The notes: generated from the sequence alone by a model not told the origin. 64,000 bases of DNA from Nakamurella multipartita DSM 44233 (GCF_000024365.1 NC_013235.1:3782001-3846000), one strand, 5' to 3'; shown: positions 43,844 to 53,883, counted from the first letter of the stretch. A program made the numbers and translations.

Positions 43844-44290
43844 GTGACCATCACATCCACCGTCCCATCCATCACCCCGTGCCCGGTCAACTGGTGCCCG
43901 ACCGACGGCTCCCACCAGTGGGTGGCGGATCGCCCCGAGATCGGGATCGAGCGGTGGCACACCCTGAGCGTCCAGGACTTCACCAGCATTGACGGGGATG
44001 TCACTTCGGAGGTCGCCGTCGAATGCTTCGAGACGTCGGACGGTGTGCAGCAGACGACCGTGGAGTTGTTCAGCGGGCGGGCCCAGCTCCTCAACCGTGC
44101 CGAGGCCAACGAGCTGATGGATTCGATCCGTCGGGCGGCTGACCTGGCGTTCGACCCCCAGCCGGATGCCGACCTCGACGAGTTCGAGGCGGCCACGGCC
44201 GAGCTGGTGCAGCGGGCCGCGAACCCGGCGGACGTGAACAGGCTGGTCGCGGCGGCGATCCGGTTCCGCAACGCCTACCTGGGAGCGTGA
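43844..44290 (+). CDS. DUF6907-like protein
   Basis: A 148-residue protein whose N-terminus has CPVNWCPTDGSHQW, the Cys/His zinc-like motif of DUF6907-type actinobacterial proteins, followed by a small β domain and a C-terminal helical region. Function is unknown. GTG at 43844 has GGGGAG upstream. It begins a three-gene operon with overlapping GTGA and ATGA junctions, transcribed against the rest of the element, and is therefore a candidate cargo gene. Confidence 0.75.
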   Translation: MTITSTVPSITPCPVNWCPTDGSHQWVADRPEIGIERWHTLSVQDFTSIDGDVTSEVAVECFETSDGVQQTTVELFSGRAQLLNRAEANELMDSIRRAADLAFDPQPDADLDEFEAATAELVQRAANPADVNRLVAAAIRFRNAYLGA

Positions 44291-44634
44291 CGACGATGAC
44301 CACCACTATCCCGACGCCGATCGCACTGGACGCCCACTGCCCGGCCTGGTGTACCGAGCACACCCGGGTGGCACCGGACGAAGTCCGCCATCAGGCGCCG
44401 GCACTCTTGGACTACGCCCTGGCCGCCGAGATCCCGGGCCGGCGGCGTCGAGTCTTCGTGACGCCGGAGCAGTACGTTCGCGCGGACGGCTCCATCGAGC
44501 GCAACGTCTACCTCCAGGATGAGACCGAAGGCATCCTCAACAGTGCCACGGAGGTCGCGCAACTGGTCGACGCGCTAATGCGAGCCGCTCATCAGGCATT
44601 CGGAGACGGCGCGGTCGCCGACAAGGGCCGATGA
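44287..44634 (+). CDS. DUF6907-like protein, second copy
   Basis: A 115-residue paralogue of the preceding gene with the same CPAWCTEHT motif near residue 20 and a similar β-rich body (FVTPEQYVRADGSIERNVY). The GTG at 44287 overlaps the upstream stop; ATG at 44296 is an alternative start. Its own stop overlaps the next start (ATGA). Function is unknown; the pair may bind a metal or act in gene control. Confidence 0.72.
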   Translation: MTTMTTTIPTPIALDAHCPAWCTEHTRVAPDEVRHQAPALLDYALAAEIPGRRRRVFVTPEQYVRADGSIERNVYLQDETEGILNSATEVAQLVDALMRAAHQAFGDGAVADKGR

Positions 44635-44792
44635 AGCGACACCGTCGCGTGACCCGCCGTGCCCTGCGGCGGGAGGTGAACCGGGTGTTGGCCGAGCTGG
44701 ATCAGGCCAACCCCGGCACCCTGGATCGGCGGGACCGGGAACGCTGGACACCGGACGCGCTCGATCGGCTGTGGAGGGAGCTGGAGAGCTGA
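44631..44792 (+). CDS. Small basic helical protein
   Basis: A 53-residue frame, MKRHRRVTRRALRREVNRVL and so on, ending WRELES. Its ATG overlaps the stop of the preceding gene by ATGA, and a strong hairpin starts immediately after its stop, so it is very likely the last gene of the operon. It is highly charged with an arginine-rich N-terminus. Function is unknown. Confidence 0.65.
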   Translation: MKRHRRVTRRALRREVNRVLAELDQANPGTLDRRDRERWTPDALDRLWRELES

Positions 44793-44832
44793 GATCCTCG
44801 GCAGGTGATCAGTTGATCACTTGCCGAGGATC
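44793..44832. terminator. Hairpin terminator after the DUF6907 operon
   Basis: GATCCTCGGCAGGTGATCA is followed after a short loop by its near-perfect complement TGATCACTTGCCGAGGATC, a 19-bp stem with one G·U pair. It separates the plus-strand operon from the minus-strand genes and may work in both directions. Confidence 0.8.
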
Positions 44833-44876
44833 GTCCACCGCACGGAAACTTTGCGCTCCTACCGACCGCCTGAGAA

Positions 44877-45095
44877 CTAGGTTGCCCCGCCAGAGCGAGG
44901 AGCCTTCGCGTCAGCGATGGCCTTGATTGAATCTGCCAGGGACACGTTGACCGTGAGCGGTTCCCCAGGCCTTTCCCCCACGAGAGCAGTGGTGTAGACC
45001 AAAGCCTTATCTGCGCCAAAGCCGGTCACTGCAACGATGTGATCGAGGTTGATGTAGAAATCGCCAATCTTCGCGAACCTCGGCACTTCACTCAT
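44877..45095 (-). CDS. Small hypothetical protein
   Basis: A 72-residue frame starting MSEVPRFAKIGDFYINLDHI, with a compact β-rich pattern and an alanine-rich helical end. It shows no signal or membrane segment. It is the last minus-strand gene of the element, after the tape measure gene and one other hypothetical, 36 bases from the latter. No family is recognised. Confidence 0.55.
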   Translation of the reverse strand: MSEVPRFAKIGDFYINLDHIVAVTGFGADKALVYTTALVGERPGEPLTVNVSLADSIKAIADAKAPRSGGAT

Positions 45096-45131
45096 CTATT
45101 CACTCTCGACTCCCCCTGCGGATCCCACATC

Positions 45132-45599
45132 TCAGGACTCCTCATCCTGGTCGAGGATCTCGATGATCCGATTTGTATCGACCGACGTTGTGCCAACGTC
45201 AGAGACAGCCCATGCTTTCCAGATACCGCCACGCTTGACCATGACCAGCAGTCGGTAGTTGCTCAAGGTCGCCTCGGCGTAGGCCCTGACGGCCGGCGCA
45301 GATATGGGCAACAACTTCACGTATGCGATTCGGTCCGGATAGTTCGACTCGATAACCTCCGAAGCGATTCCCCAGGAGTAGATCGCAGGCGCGACGTCAT
45401 CCAACTGCCACAGATCGGGTCTGTAGGTGAGGCGTAGCACCTCCTGGCGGTTACCGTCTGGGGAACACAGTTCGCGCTTCCAGATAAAGGCCGAGCCGAG
45501 TGGATCGTGGTCGGTGGGTCCGTCCGGGAATACCTGCCGCATCATGTCATCGATTGATGTTTCAACCACGGGCAACTGCGGATCCGGTTCTAGGGTCAC
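45132..45599 (-). CDS. Hypothetical protein
   Basis: A 155-residue soluble protein, mixed α/β, beginning MTLEPDPQLPVVETSIDDM and ending in an acidic tail IIEILDQDEES. I recognise no domain. It lies 91 bases downstream of the tape measure stop on the same strand. In tailed phages this place often holds a tail or accessory gene, but nothing in the sequence confirms that. Confidence 0.6.
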   Translation of the reverse strand: MTLEPDPQLPVVETSIDDMMRQVFPDGPTDHDPLGSAFIWKRELCSPDGNRQEVLRLTYRPDLWQLDDVAPAIYSWGIASEVIESNYPDRIAYVKLLPISAPAVRAYAEATLSNYRLLVMVKRGGIWKAWAVSDVGTTSVDTNRIIEILDQDEES

Positions 45600-48054
45600 A
45601 TAAGGATTGTCTCACCAGAATCGAAAGTGGACTATGGATTGATCCTTCTTCACCCGATCGTGTCCCCGCTGGTCGTTGAAATCGACACTGTCATCGACGC
45701 ATACCCGCTTCCTCAAGCTCGACGGTGGCGCGTTCGAGGCTGTTCTCAATCATCTGACCAACAGCAACCTGCAACGGATCCGACGAATCCAGGTTGATGA
45801 CCAGCGTCGGTGCCTGCCCGGAGTAGCCAGCCTGCACAGCCTTCGCGTGGGTGATGTACGCATCCGACTGCGCCGGCGTCAGTACAGCTTCCGGCTTGTT
45901 CAGCAGGTTCACACCCTGCCCGCCCGGCTGAAGCCATCCACCCTGGTCATACGCCACCCCACGCCACGCCTTGTCAAGGCTGCCGTACGTGGCCAGGCTG
46001 TACCGGATCGAGGCTATGATGTTGGACAGCGGATCGAAGATGTCCTTGTTCCAGGGCGCAATGGCGTACTGGCGGAACGTCGGGTCGATGACCTGCATCA
46101 GGCCCTTGGACCCGCCGTACAGCGGGAAGTTGCGGTCCCAGGTGTTCACGGCCCGCTCGTTGCCGCTGGACTCTGAGTCCATCTGCATCAGGCCCCGGTC
46201 GGCGTAGGACGCCGGCTGACCGGTGATGCCCAGCGCCCGGAGCATGGTGCTGCGCCAACGCTCGACCCCGCTGCCGCCGGTCACGGGGGTGATCCCGCCG
46301 ACCTTGGCCATGAACCCAGAGGTCAGCGCCGAGGCCAAGCTACCCAGGAGGCCCGTGGGCTTATCGTCGGCCGCGACCGGTGCCCCGCCGGAGAACTGCC
46401 CGGTGCCCGTGAGGAAGCTCAGGTGGACGTGGTCCCGGTGTTGCAGGGTGTCGTTGCTGCCGGACGGATGCTGATACGGGGCCCACGAGCCGCCCTGGTT
46501 GATCCGATCCCGCCAGATCACGTACTTGGTACCGAAGGCGTTCGGGTTGCCCACGAACCAGTCGGCGACGCTGGTGCCTTGGGCGATGCCGGCCGCGGAC
46601 AGGTAGTTCGCGATCATCACGTCCAGGGCCTTGCCGATGGGGTGATCGGATCCTGGCACCGAGCCGCCGTAGACCCCGCCGATGTCGGTGATGCCCCACT
46701 TCTGCGTGATGAACGCCTTGGCCGCCGCGGTGTTCGCCGCGAGGCTGGATCCGTCGGTGGCCGGACCCCACTGCCCGTTCCCGATGAACGCACTGCCGGC
46801 TGCCGCGTTGGCCGTGCTGTCGGCCACCCGTTCGGTCAGGCTCGGCAGGATCGCCTTGACCAGAGAGGCACCGAGCAGCATGCCCATGCTGCCGATCAGG
46901 CCGCCGTTGGCGAACCCGGGGAGCCGGCCGAAGAAGTCCGCCGGGTTGCCGCCGGCGTTGATGTGCCACAGCAGCGGCAGGTTCTGTGCGGTGGCCTTCT
47001 CGTTGACCATGAACTCGTTGCGGGATCCTCGGATCAGGACGTCGTCGGCGGTGCCGTGGGTGCCGACCGCGATCTGGCCCCCCGTACGTCCGTCGTACGG
47101 ACCGAACAGGCCACCGGTGGCCCGTCCCGGCACCAGGCTTAGACCGGCCGAGAGCGCAGCGTTCGCGGCGTTGCGGCTGAAGCTCAGGCTCGACAGGTAG
47201 TCGTTGATGTTCTTGTCCACGTCGACGCCGGTCAGGTCGATCAGGCCGCCCAGCCCGGGCACGACAGCCTCCGCTGCCTTGATCAGGGTTCGCGACAGCT
47301 CGGCGGCGATGTACGGATCAGATCCGGAGATCCCGTCGATGATGTACTTGATCAGTTGGCCGCCCCATTGCGTGGCCGTAGACCAGGCGCCCTGGATCGC
47401 CCCCCACAGGGCCGATGGCAGGTTCAGGAACCACTGCTGGACCTCGCCGAACTTGGCCGTGATCCCGTCCCAGATCCACTGGATGAAGTCCTTGCCTCGG
47501 TCGACCAACCACCCGGCGCCGGCCTGCACCTGTTCCCACAGCGAACCTGGCAGGGCCGTGAACCACGTCCAGACCTCCACGGCCTTGGTGGTGATGCCGT
47601 CCCAGATCCACTGGAGGAACTGCGCTCCCTTCTCCACCAGGAAGCTGCCGAAGGCGGAGATCTTCTCCCACGCCCACGGGGCGAGCTGACCAAGCCAGTC
47701 CAGGATCCTGCCGCCGATCCCGGTCACGACATCCCAGGCCGCCGACACGATGTTCTGGATCTGGTCCCAGATCCCCGAGAAGATGGTCTTGATCCCGTCC
47801 CAGGCCCGGGACCAGTCGCCGGTGAACACACCCGCCAGGAAGTCGATCACCCCGCCCAGGACCGTGAACAGGTTCCCGAAGGTGTTGGAGATGAACTCGC
47901 CCACCCGCTGGATCGTCGGGAGAAGGTTCTCCTCGAACCACGCCCAAGCCTGCTGACCGGCCGGCACCAACACGTCGGTGAAGAACGCCGCCACCTTCTG
48001 GATTGAATCCCCCCGGCGTGTCCGGAGACTCCAGAGCTTGGGAAGGTTGGAGTC

Positions 48055-48381
48055 ATGCCGGGAGATTCAACGAGGCGGTACCCGCTGGAGCTGAAGCAGC
48101 GGGCTGTACGGATGGTCGCGGAGATCGCGGGTGAGCACGAGTCCGAATGGGCGGCGATGAGCCGCGTGGCTGAGCTGCTCGGCGTCGGTACTGCCGAGAC
48201 GGTCCGTAAGTGGGTGCGGCAGGCCGAGGTCGACACCGGGACCCGGGTCGGCACCTCCTCGGAGGAGTCGGCCGAGCTGCGCCGGCTGCGTCGGGAGAAC
48301 GCAGAACTCAAGCGCGCCAACGCCATTCTGAAGGCAGCTTCGGCTTTCTTCGCGGCCGAGCTCGACCGGCCTTCCCACTGA
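48055..48381 (+). CDS. IS3 OrfA (transposase N-terminal part)
   Basis: A 108-residue HTH_Tnp_1 protein: YPLELKQRAVRMVAEIAGEH, recognition helix region ETVRKWVRQAE, and a leucine-zipper-like end (LRRLRRENAELKRANAILKA). In IS3 elements it binds the ends and is fused to OrfB by −1 frameshifting; the OrfB frame overlaps its 3' end. Confidence 0.92.
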   Translation: MPGDSTRRYPLELKQRAVRMVAEIAGEHESEWAAMSRVAELLGVGTAETVRKWVRQAEVDTGTRVGTSSEESAELRRLRRENAELKRANAILKAASAFFAAELDRPSH

Positions 48382-49334
48382 TCGCGGAGTTCATCCGCCG
48401 CCACGCAGGCCGCCGGGAGGCCGGCGGTCTGCGGTGGGGAGTCGAGCCGATCTGCAAGGTCCTGTCCGAGCACCTGGGTCTGCGGATCGCCCCGTCCACC
48501 TACTACGAGCACGCCGCCCGGCCCGCCCAGACGCGGCCGGCCGCGGTGCGGGATGCGGCCCTGCTCGAGCAGATCCGCCGGGTCCACACAGAGAACAACC
48601 ACGGCACCTATGGTGCCCGGAAGGTGTGGCTGCAGCTGAACCGGGAAGGCGTCTCGGTGGCCCGGTGCACCGTGGAACGGCTGATGCGCTCCGCCGGCCT
48701 GGTCGGTGTCCGCCGGGGCAAGATCAAGCGGACGACGGTCGCCGATCCGGGTGCGCAGCGGCCCGCTGACCTGGTGCAACGACGGTTCGGCGCGCTCGTG
48801 CCGGATCGTTTGTGGGTGGCCGACATCACCTACGTGAGTACCTGGTCGGGATGGGTGTACGTGGCGTTGGTGACCGATGCCTACGCCCGCCGCATCCTGG
48901 GCTGGCGGGTCGCGACCACGATGACCACACAGCTCGTCCTGGACGCGTTGGAGCAGGCCATCTGGACCCGTCAACGGGCCGACCGGACTGTGGAACACGT
49001 CGTGGCGCACAGCGACCGCGGGTCCCAGTACACATCCATCCGGTACTCCGAACGCCTCGCCGAGGTCGGCATCGCAGCATCGGTCGGCAGCGTCGGCGAC
49101 TCCTACGACAACGCCCTGGCCGAAACAATCAACGGCCTGTACAAGGCCGAAGTGATCCGTCACCGCGGCCCCTGGCGCAGCATCGACTCCGTCGAATTCG
49201 CCACCGCCGAATGGATCGACTGGTACAACCACCGACGCCTGCACGAGTACTGCGGCGACATCCCACCAGCCGAACTCGAGGACGCGTTCTACGCTCACCA
49301 CCGAGCCCAGCAAACCGCCGGACTCACCGTTTGA
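48378..49334 (+). CDS. IS3 OrfB (DDE transposase catalytic part)
   Basis: About 318 residues in the frame −1 to OrfA, beginning around LIAEFIRRHAG. The rve catalytic triad is in ADITYVSTW, AHSDRGSQYTS and DNALAETINGLYKAE. It has no own good start, so it is expected to be made as an OrfAB fusion. All catalytic residues are present. Confidence 0.92.
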   Translation: MIAEFIRRHAGRREAGGLRWGVEPICKVLSEHLGLRIAPSTYYEHAARPAQTRPAAVRDAALLEQIRRVHTENNHGTYGARKVWLQLNREGVSVARCTVERLMRSAGLVGVRRGKIKRTTVADPGAQRPADLVQRRFGALVPDRLWVADITYVSTWSGWVYVALVTDAYARRILGWRVATTMTTQLVLDALEQAIWTRQRADRTVEHVVAHSDRGSQYTSIRYSERLAEVGIAASVGSVGDSYDNALAETINGLYKAEVIRHRGPWRSIDSVEFATAEWIDWYNHRRLHEYCGDIPPAELEDAFYAHHRAQQTAGLTV

Positions 49335-50671
49335 GACAGCCTCCGGACACGCCGGGGGGATTCAGATCACCGGTCCGAGGTGCTCGCCCAGCCAGGCGAC
49401 AACCTCACTGATGACCGGCGTCAACTTCTCCGCGAGCCATGACGTGAACTCGCTGACCGCGGGGATCACTTGATCGGTGATGAACCCGACGAGGTTCGAT
49501 TTCAGGTTCCGCCACAGCAGCTCGATCCCGCTGGTGGTCGAACCCATTGCCTGGTCCATGGCGTCGGCGGCACCCGCGGCGTCGCCCATCCCGCCCGACA
49601 TGCCCTTGAGGCCCTTGAGGAACTCCGGGATGTCCTGCACGTTCATGTCTTCCAGCGGCGTCCCGAACAGGGCCAGCGCGGCCTGAGACTGCGCGGCCGG
49701 GTCCTGGATCGCCAAGATCCCGTCGGTGATCTGGTCGAACGCACCCTTCGCGTCGTCCCCACCGGCGAGGATCTTGTTCGCCATGGTCTGCGCGTCCAGG
49801 CCGATCGCCTGGAATGCACCGACCGACGATGCGCTCATGTCGGTGGATCGGATCGTGAATTCCTTGATCGCGTCGCCGGTCTTGTCAATTCCGAAAGTGC
49901 CCTTGTCGGCGCCCTTCACCAGGGCGTCGAAAGCCTGATCCCCGGAAAAACCTAAGGTGCGGAAGAACTGCGAGTACTCATCGGAGGCGTCGGAGATATC
50001 ACCCCGCAGCGCAGCCGGCACCTTCTGGGAGGACTTGGTCAACAGGTCGAACGCCTCGTCTGCACTCTTGACCAGACCGGAACCGAGCAGGGTGTTCACG
50101 TTCTGCGACACGGTCTCGACGTCGCCGCCGAACGCCTGCGAGAACGACAGTGCTTTCCCGGTCAGTCGCTCCAACTGGGAGTCGGGAAGCTTGAGGTTCT
50201 GGAACGCCGATTGCACCGAGGCGACCGAGTCGGTCAGCTCACTGATCGAGTCGCCGTACCCCTGCGCGTACAGATTGCCCGCCGACTTCCCCAGGTTCTT
50301 CGCCTGATCCGCCGTCAACCCAAGCGAGGCTTGAGCTTTCGCCTGCATCTTCCGCACGTCCAGGGCCTCGGTGTACGAGTCCACGAACGCCGCACCGACC
50401 GCAGCCGCAATGCCGGCAATGCCAGCCATCGCGGCGCCCTTGAATCCACCGAGGAAGGATCCGCCGGAATCCGAGCCGGACTGATCCGAGGCCTTGTTCA
50501 GCGGCTTGAACAGTTGCTTGTCCATCGCCGCGTCGAAGCCCTTGAGCGACGGAATGATGCTCAGAACGCCTACACCGACTTCGTACGCCATGAACTACCT
50601 CTTCAGGTCCAGTGCGGAGGGACCAATTTGAAGAAGGTGTAGTCGCCTATACCAATTCTAGTTCATCACTA

Positions 50672-50875
50672 CTATTTCAGGGAGCCGCTGTGTGGACAGC
50701 TACCCAATATCTGTTTGTGCACACGGCATTTCAGCCACGGCTCAAGAATTTGCATTCCCCACTGGTCGAAGAAGAATCCACATCCACTGCACCAACCCCG
50801 AGGGCGAGCAACCAGACCCCTGTTCGTGAGATCGGGTCCGCAACGTCCACAGCGTTCCTGAGCGCCAGTGGTCAC
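50672..50875 (-). CDS. Small zinc-ribbon protein after terminase
   Basis: A 67-residue protein with two CxxC pairs (CGRCG at 9–13 and CSGCG near 29–33), so a probable zinc ribbon, and further cysteines toward the end. GTG at 50875 overlaps the terminase stop as GTGA, which supports real, coupled translation. Its role is unknown. It fills the position where a portal gene would be expected, but it is far too small to be one. Confidence 0.65.
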   Translation of the reverse strand: MTTGAQERCGRCGPDLTNRGLVARPRGWCSGCGFFFDQWGMQILEPWLKCRVHKQILGSCPHSGSLK

Positions 50876-52311
50876 TGGACCCCACCTAGACCGCCGCGAC
50901 GGCCCGCGCTGACCCGGCGCGGCTCCCCGGGCTGCTTCCGCCGAGGCTTACGAACCTCACCATCCACACCCCAGACCGCCAGGGACGCAGCCAGCAACGC
51001 CGATGAGCCGGGTGCCTTCCGATCCCACCCGAAGCCTTGTCCACCGGCCATCGGCCGCTGAACCGCACCGAGAATGCCGCGGGTCAACTCGACCTGGCCA
51101 CGGTGCCGCGCCTTCCCATCGCTGACCGCGTCGAACAGGGCACCCGCCGCCGCGACAACCTCCCGGGTTCCGATCAGCGTCGGTCGCACACCGGCCAACG
51201 CCCAATCCAGTTCGGCACACGGATTCCGTGAATCCACCACCACTGCGCGCACCTGCGGGTTCAGTCTGGCTGCCACCCACTCGGGCAGCCATCCCAATCC
51301 GCTCGCGGTCTCGTACCACTCGATGTGCAGTCGATCATCTGCCCGGCGGCCGGCAATGCAGACCGTCACCGCATCCCGCGACGGCGGCGCATCCACACCT
51401 ATCGAGATGTCCCGCAGCGGAGCAGAACCCTCGTCCGTCAGCTCGTCCCACCGCCTCGGGTCGAACACCACAGGCCCCGATGAGCGCGGCAGGAACATCG
51501 ACAACCGCTCCGCTCGGAACTGATCCGGTGGGAGGATGGACCGGTCGTCCTGGATCGCCTGCAACGGCACCCGACCCGATGCCACCGCAGGGTTGACCCG
51601 CACCCACAGCTTCTGGTCGTCGATGTCATCACCCCACTGGGCGCACCACTCCCACCACGCCAACCGAGGATTCAGGCCATGATGCGCGGCGCGGCGCATC
51701 GTCGTGAACGCCTCGGCGTCATGCATCGGACCAGGCGCCGTCCCCACGTACAGGGACTGAGCACGGGGCCGCGCGAACACCGTCGGCGCCAACGCACCCA
51801 CCTCGGCCGCCGGCAGATCCTCGGCCTCGTCCACCACCAGCCGGTCGATCGACAACCCGCGGCCCGCCGATGCCGACCTTGTCGTGAATGACACCCGCGA
51901 GCCTGAGGCCAACTCCAGGAACTCTTGGCCCACTTGATGACTCCGACGACGCACCAGGCGGGTCAGATCGTCGTGCCCGTCGACCACCGCGACCAGGCGC
52001 CGGAACGCGTCGCTGGAGGTCTTGACCGCGTGCGCCGTGTGCAACACCGATTCCCGCAGCAGCAACAACCCCGCCAGTTCCAGCGCCAGCAGAATCTGAC
52101 CCTTGCCGTTCTGTCGGCCCACCACCAGGCCGGCCTGCGACGCTGACCAGCCACTGCCCGATTCCCGCAGCACTCCGCAGATCACGGCGGCCTGCCATTC
52201 GTCCAACCCGACCCCGTAGCGCCGAGCCAGCTCGACTGCCTCCCGGCCCGTCGTGTCATCACCATCAGGCACCCGGCTGAAGGTCGGGTCCGTAGCCAAG
52301 ACAGTCATCAC
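50872..52311 (-). CDS. Phage terminase large subunit
   Basis: A 479-residue terminase. The ATPase has Walker A-like VVGRQNGKGQ and Walker B RLVVDEAEDLP; a motif like VFARPRAQSLYVGTA follows. The nuclease half has acidic residues in ISIGVDAPPSRDAVTV and VRAVVVDSRNPCAEL. It would cut and pump DNA into a procapsid. It overlaps terS by four bases upstream (ATGA-type) and the zinc-ribbon gene downstream. Satellite elements can carry their own terminase to package DNA into helper capsids. Confidence 0.93.
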   Translation of the reverse strand: MMTVLATDPTFSRVPDGDDTTGREAVELARRYGVGLDEWQAAVICGVLRESGSGWSASQAGLVVGRQNGKGQILLALELAGLLLLRESVLHTAHAVKTSSDAFRRLVAVVDGHDDLTRLVRRRSHQVGQEFLELASGSRVSFTTRSASAGRGLSIDRLVVDEAEDLPAAEVGALAPTVFARPRAQSLYVGTAPGPMHDAEAFTTMRRAAHHGLNPRLAWWEWCAQWGDDIDDQKLWVRVNPAVASGRVPLQAIQDDRSILPPDQFRAERLSMFLPRSSGPVVFDPRRWDELTDEGSAPLRDISIGVDAPPSRDAVTVCIAGRRADDRLHIEWYETASGLGWLPEWVAARLNPQVRAVVVDSRNPCAELDWALAGVRPTLIGTREVVAAAGALFDAVSDGKARHRGQVELTRGILGAVQRPMAGGQGFGWDRKAPGSSALLAASLAVWGVDGEVRKPRRKQPGEPRRVSAGRRGGLGGVQ

Positions 52312-52511
52312 GACGCGCCACGCTTCCGACGCCGGGCCGTGATCTCGTCCAGCGGGGACCCTTCGGCCGCCGGAGTCAGCTCCGCGATCGCTGAGAGGGT
52401 CTGCCGGTACTCCCGGGAGACAGAGGCTAGGTCGCGCGGGGAGGTGTCCGGGTCGGCCAGTACGTCCTCTAGCCGGCCGCGCAGGACTTCGAGACGAGAT
52501 AGGTCAGACAC
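52308..52511 (-). CDS. Probable terminase small subunit or linker protein
   Basis: A 67-residue helical protein (start SDLSRLEVLRGRLEDVLAD, end EITARRRKRGAS) directly upstream of the terminase large subunit, with which it overlaps by four bases. Position and length fit short actinophage TerS-like proteins; sequence alone does not prove it. GTG at 52511 overlaps the end of the HNH frame. Confidence 0.6.
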   Translation of the reverse strand: MSDLSRLEVLRGRLEDVLADPDTSPRDLASVSREYRQTLSAIAELTPAAEGSPLDEITARRRKRGAS

Positions 52512-52788
52512 TGCGACCGCCCCCTGCCCCTCGGGGAATTGGGGCCCCAGATGTACGCCTATGCCGCCGAGCGGCTGCCCCTGGGTACCCCCAGGGGGTA
52601 GGTGCCCAGGGGTCAAGCGCTCCCGAGTTCGTACCCACAGTGCCATCGGGCAGGTTGCCCCGTTGCCGGTTGCAACTGTTATGGGCGGGCCGATAGTTCT
52701 CGATGGTGTCGGTCCCGCCCAGGCTGGTCGGGATGCTGTGATCGACCACTGACGTGTGTCTGACTTAATGACGCATTTCGGCGTTTGA

Positions 52789-53883
52789 TTAGCCAACATC
52801 GTCGGGCTCCGGGGCGGGTGGTTGGTGTTGGTCGTTCCGGTGCTCGCGGTGCCAGGTTAGCCGTCGTTGGCGGGCGGTTTCCAGGCCGGCCTGGCGGGCC
52901 TTGCGGATCTGGGCTCCTCGTCCTTGGTGTTCGTCGTTGGGACAGACGTAGCCGATGCCCTGGTGCAGCCGGACCCCGTTATAGTGCGCCCGCACCTGGT
53001 CCAGTTCGGCACGCAGCGTAGCCGGGTCGCGGATGGCCAGGAGGTGCGGGTACTCGGCCTTGAGGTGCCCGTTGAGGCTCTCGATCCACGCCTGGTCGGT
53101 CGGTGTGCCGGGCCGGCCGAAGTGCTGGGCGATCGCGCACAACGCCATGAACTCGCGGGTCGACCCGGAGGTCATCTGCGGGCCGTTGTCCGAGATCGCC
53201 AGCAGGATCGGCCGGTGCTCGTCGTCGACGCCCAGGTCGACGCGGCCGTCGTCGTGCCGGGCGTCGACCAGCTGTAGCAGCCCCTCGGCGTGCAGGGCGC
53301 GGGTGAAGCCGACCTGCACCTGCGTCGAGGTCTCCTCGGCCGACACGACCGTGCTCAGCCACTTGCGGGAGACCAGGTCCTCCACGATCAGCACCGCCAT
53401 CCCGGCCCTGGTGAAGTGCGTTGTGTCGTAGATCCACAGACTGTTCGGCTTGTACTCGGCCCATTCCGGGAACGGCCGCTTGGAGCTGCGGCCGGGCTTG
53501 GGCAGCGGCCGGAAGTGCTTGTCCGCCAGGAACAACACTCGCCGCACCGTTGATGGTGACACCCATACCCGGCCCAGGTAGGAGCCCCGGTGGGCCAGCT
53601 TGCGATGACTGCGGTCGGTCTCGCCCCACTCGTCGAACAAGGCCAGGACCGCGGCCACCTCATCGTCGAGCAGGCCGTGCATCGGCGACCCGCCCGGCGG
53701 CGAGTCGGCCAACCGTCCCTCGGCTCGGCGGTCCAACCAGCGGTACGCGCGTCGCTCGGGCAGCTCCAGTACGCCGCACGCGTCGCGTAGGGACCAGCCG
53801 GCGTCCAGCGCCTGGTCCAGCAGCGTGAGCAGCTGATCCTTGATGGCCGCCTCGACGCGGCGCGGGACCCGGCCATCTAGGCC
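52789..53883 (-). CDS. DDE transposase catalytic part (OrfB)
   Basis: About 364 residues from the frameshift point, starting near RRLGLDGRVPRRVEAAIKDQ. The rve triad is in LWIYDTTHF, LAISDNGPQMTS and AWIESLNGHLKAEYP. A helix-turn-helix (GVLELPERRAYRWLDRR) precedes it. It is expected to be produced as a fusion with OrfA by −1 frameshifting. Confidence 0.88.
   Translation of the reverse strand, partial: GLDGRVPRRVEAAIKDQLLTLLDQALDAGWSLRDACGVLELPERRAYRWLDRRAEGRLADSPPGGSPMHGLLDDEVAAVLALFDEWGETDRSHRKLAHRGSYLGRVWVSPSTVRRVLFLADKHFRPLPKPGRSSKRPFPEWAEYKPNSLWIYDTTHFTRAGMAVLIVEDLVSRKWLSTVVSAEETSTQVQVGFTRALHAEGLLQLVDARHDDGRVDLGVDDEHRPILLAISDNGPQMTSGSTREFMALCAIAQHFGRPGTPTDQAWIESLNGHLKAEYPHLLAIRDPATLRAELDQVRAHYNGVRLHQGIGYVCPNDEHQGRGAQIRKARQAGLETARQRRLTWHREHRNDQHQPPAPEPDDVG

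Larger units (their letters stand above)
48004..49364 (+). mobile_element. IS3-family element in the tape measure gene
   Basis: A 1361-bp element with inverted ends TGAATCCCCCCGGCGTGTCC (both ends, first 25 bases identical) and a 3-bp target duplication GAT at 48001–48003 and 49365–49367. It carries orfA and orfB in the overlapping arrangement of IS3. It inserted opposite to the direction of the tape measure gene. Confidence 0.94.
45691..50591 (-). pseudogene. Phage tape measure protein with two wall-degrading domains, split by an IS3 element
   Basis: Restoring the frame by removing 48004–49364 and one GAT gives 1178 residues. The N-terminal part has SDSGGSFLGGFKGAAMAGIAG and long helices. 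The middle has Trp-rich repeats (WIWDGITTKAVEVWTWF and WIWDGITAKFGEVQQWF). A zinc peptidase-like domain follows (HPIGKALD near 862, HRDHVHLSF near 930), then a lysozyme-like transglycosylase domain (DSESSGNERAVNTWD and GLMQVIDPTF, about 1006–1090). Tape measures set tail length and often open the cell wall on entry. The 409-codon N-terminal and 767-codon C-terminal halves are now separate. Confidence 0.9.
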
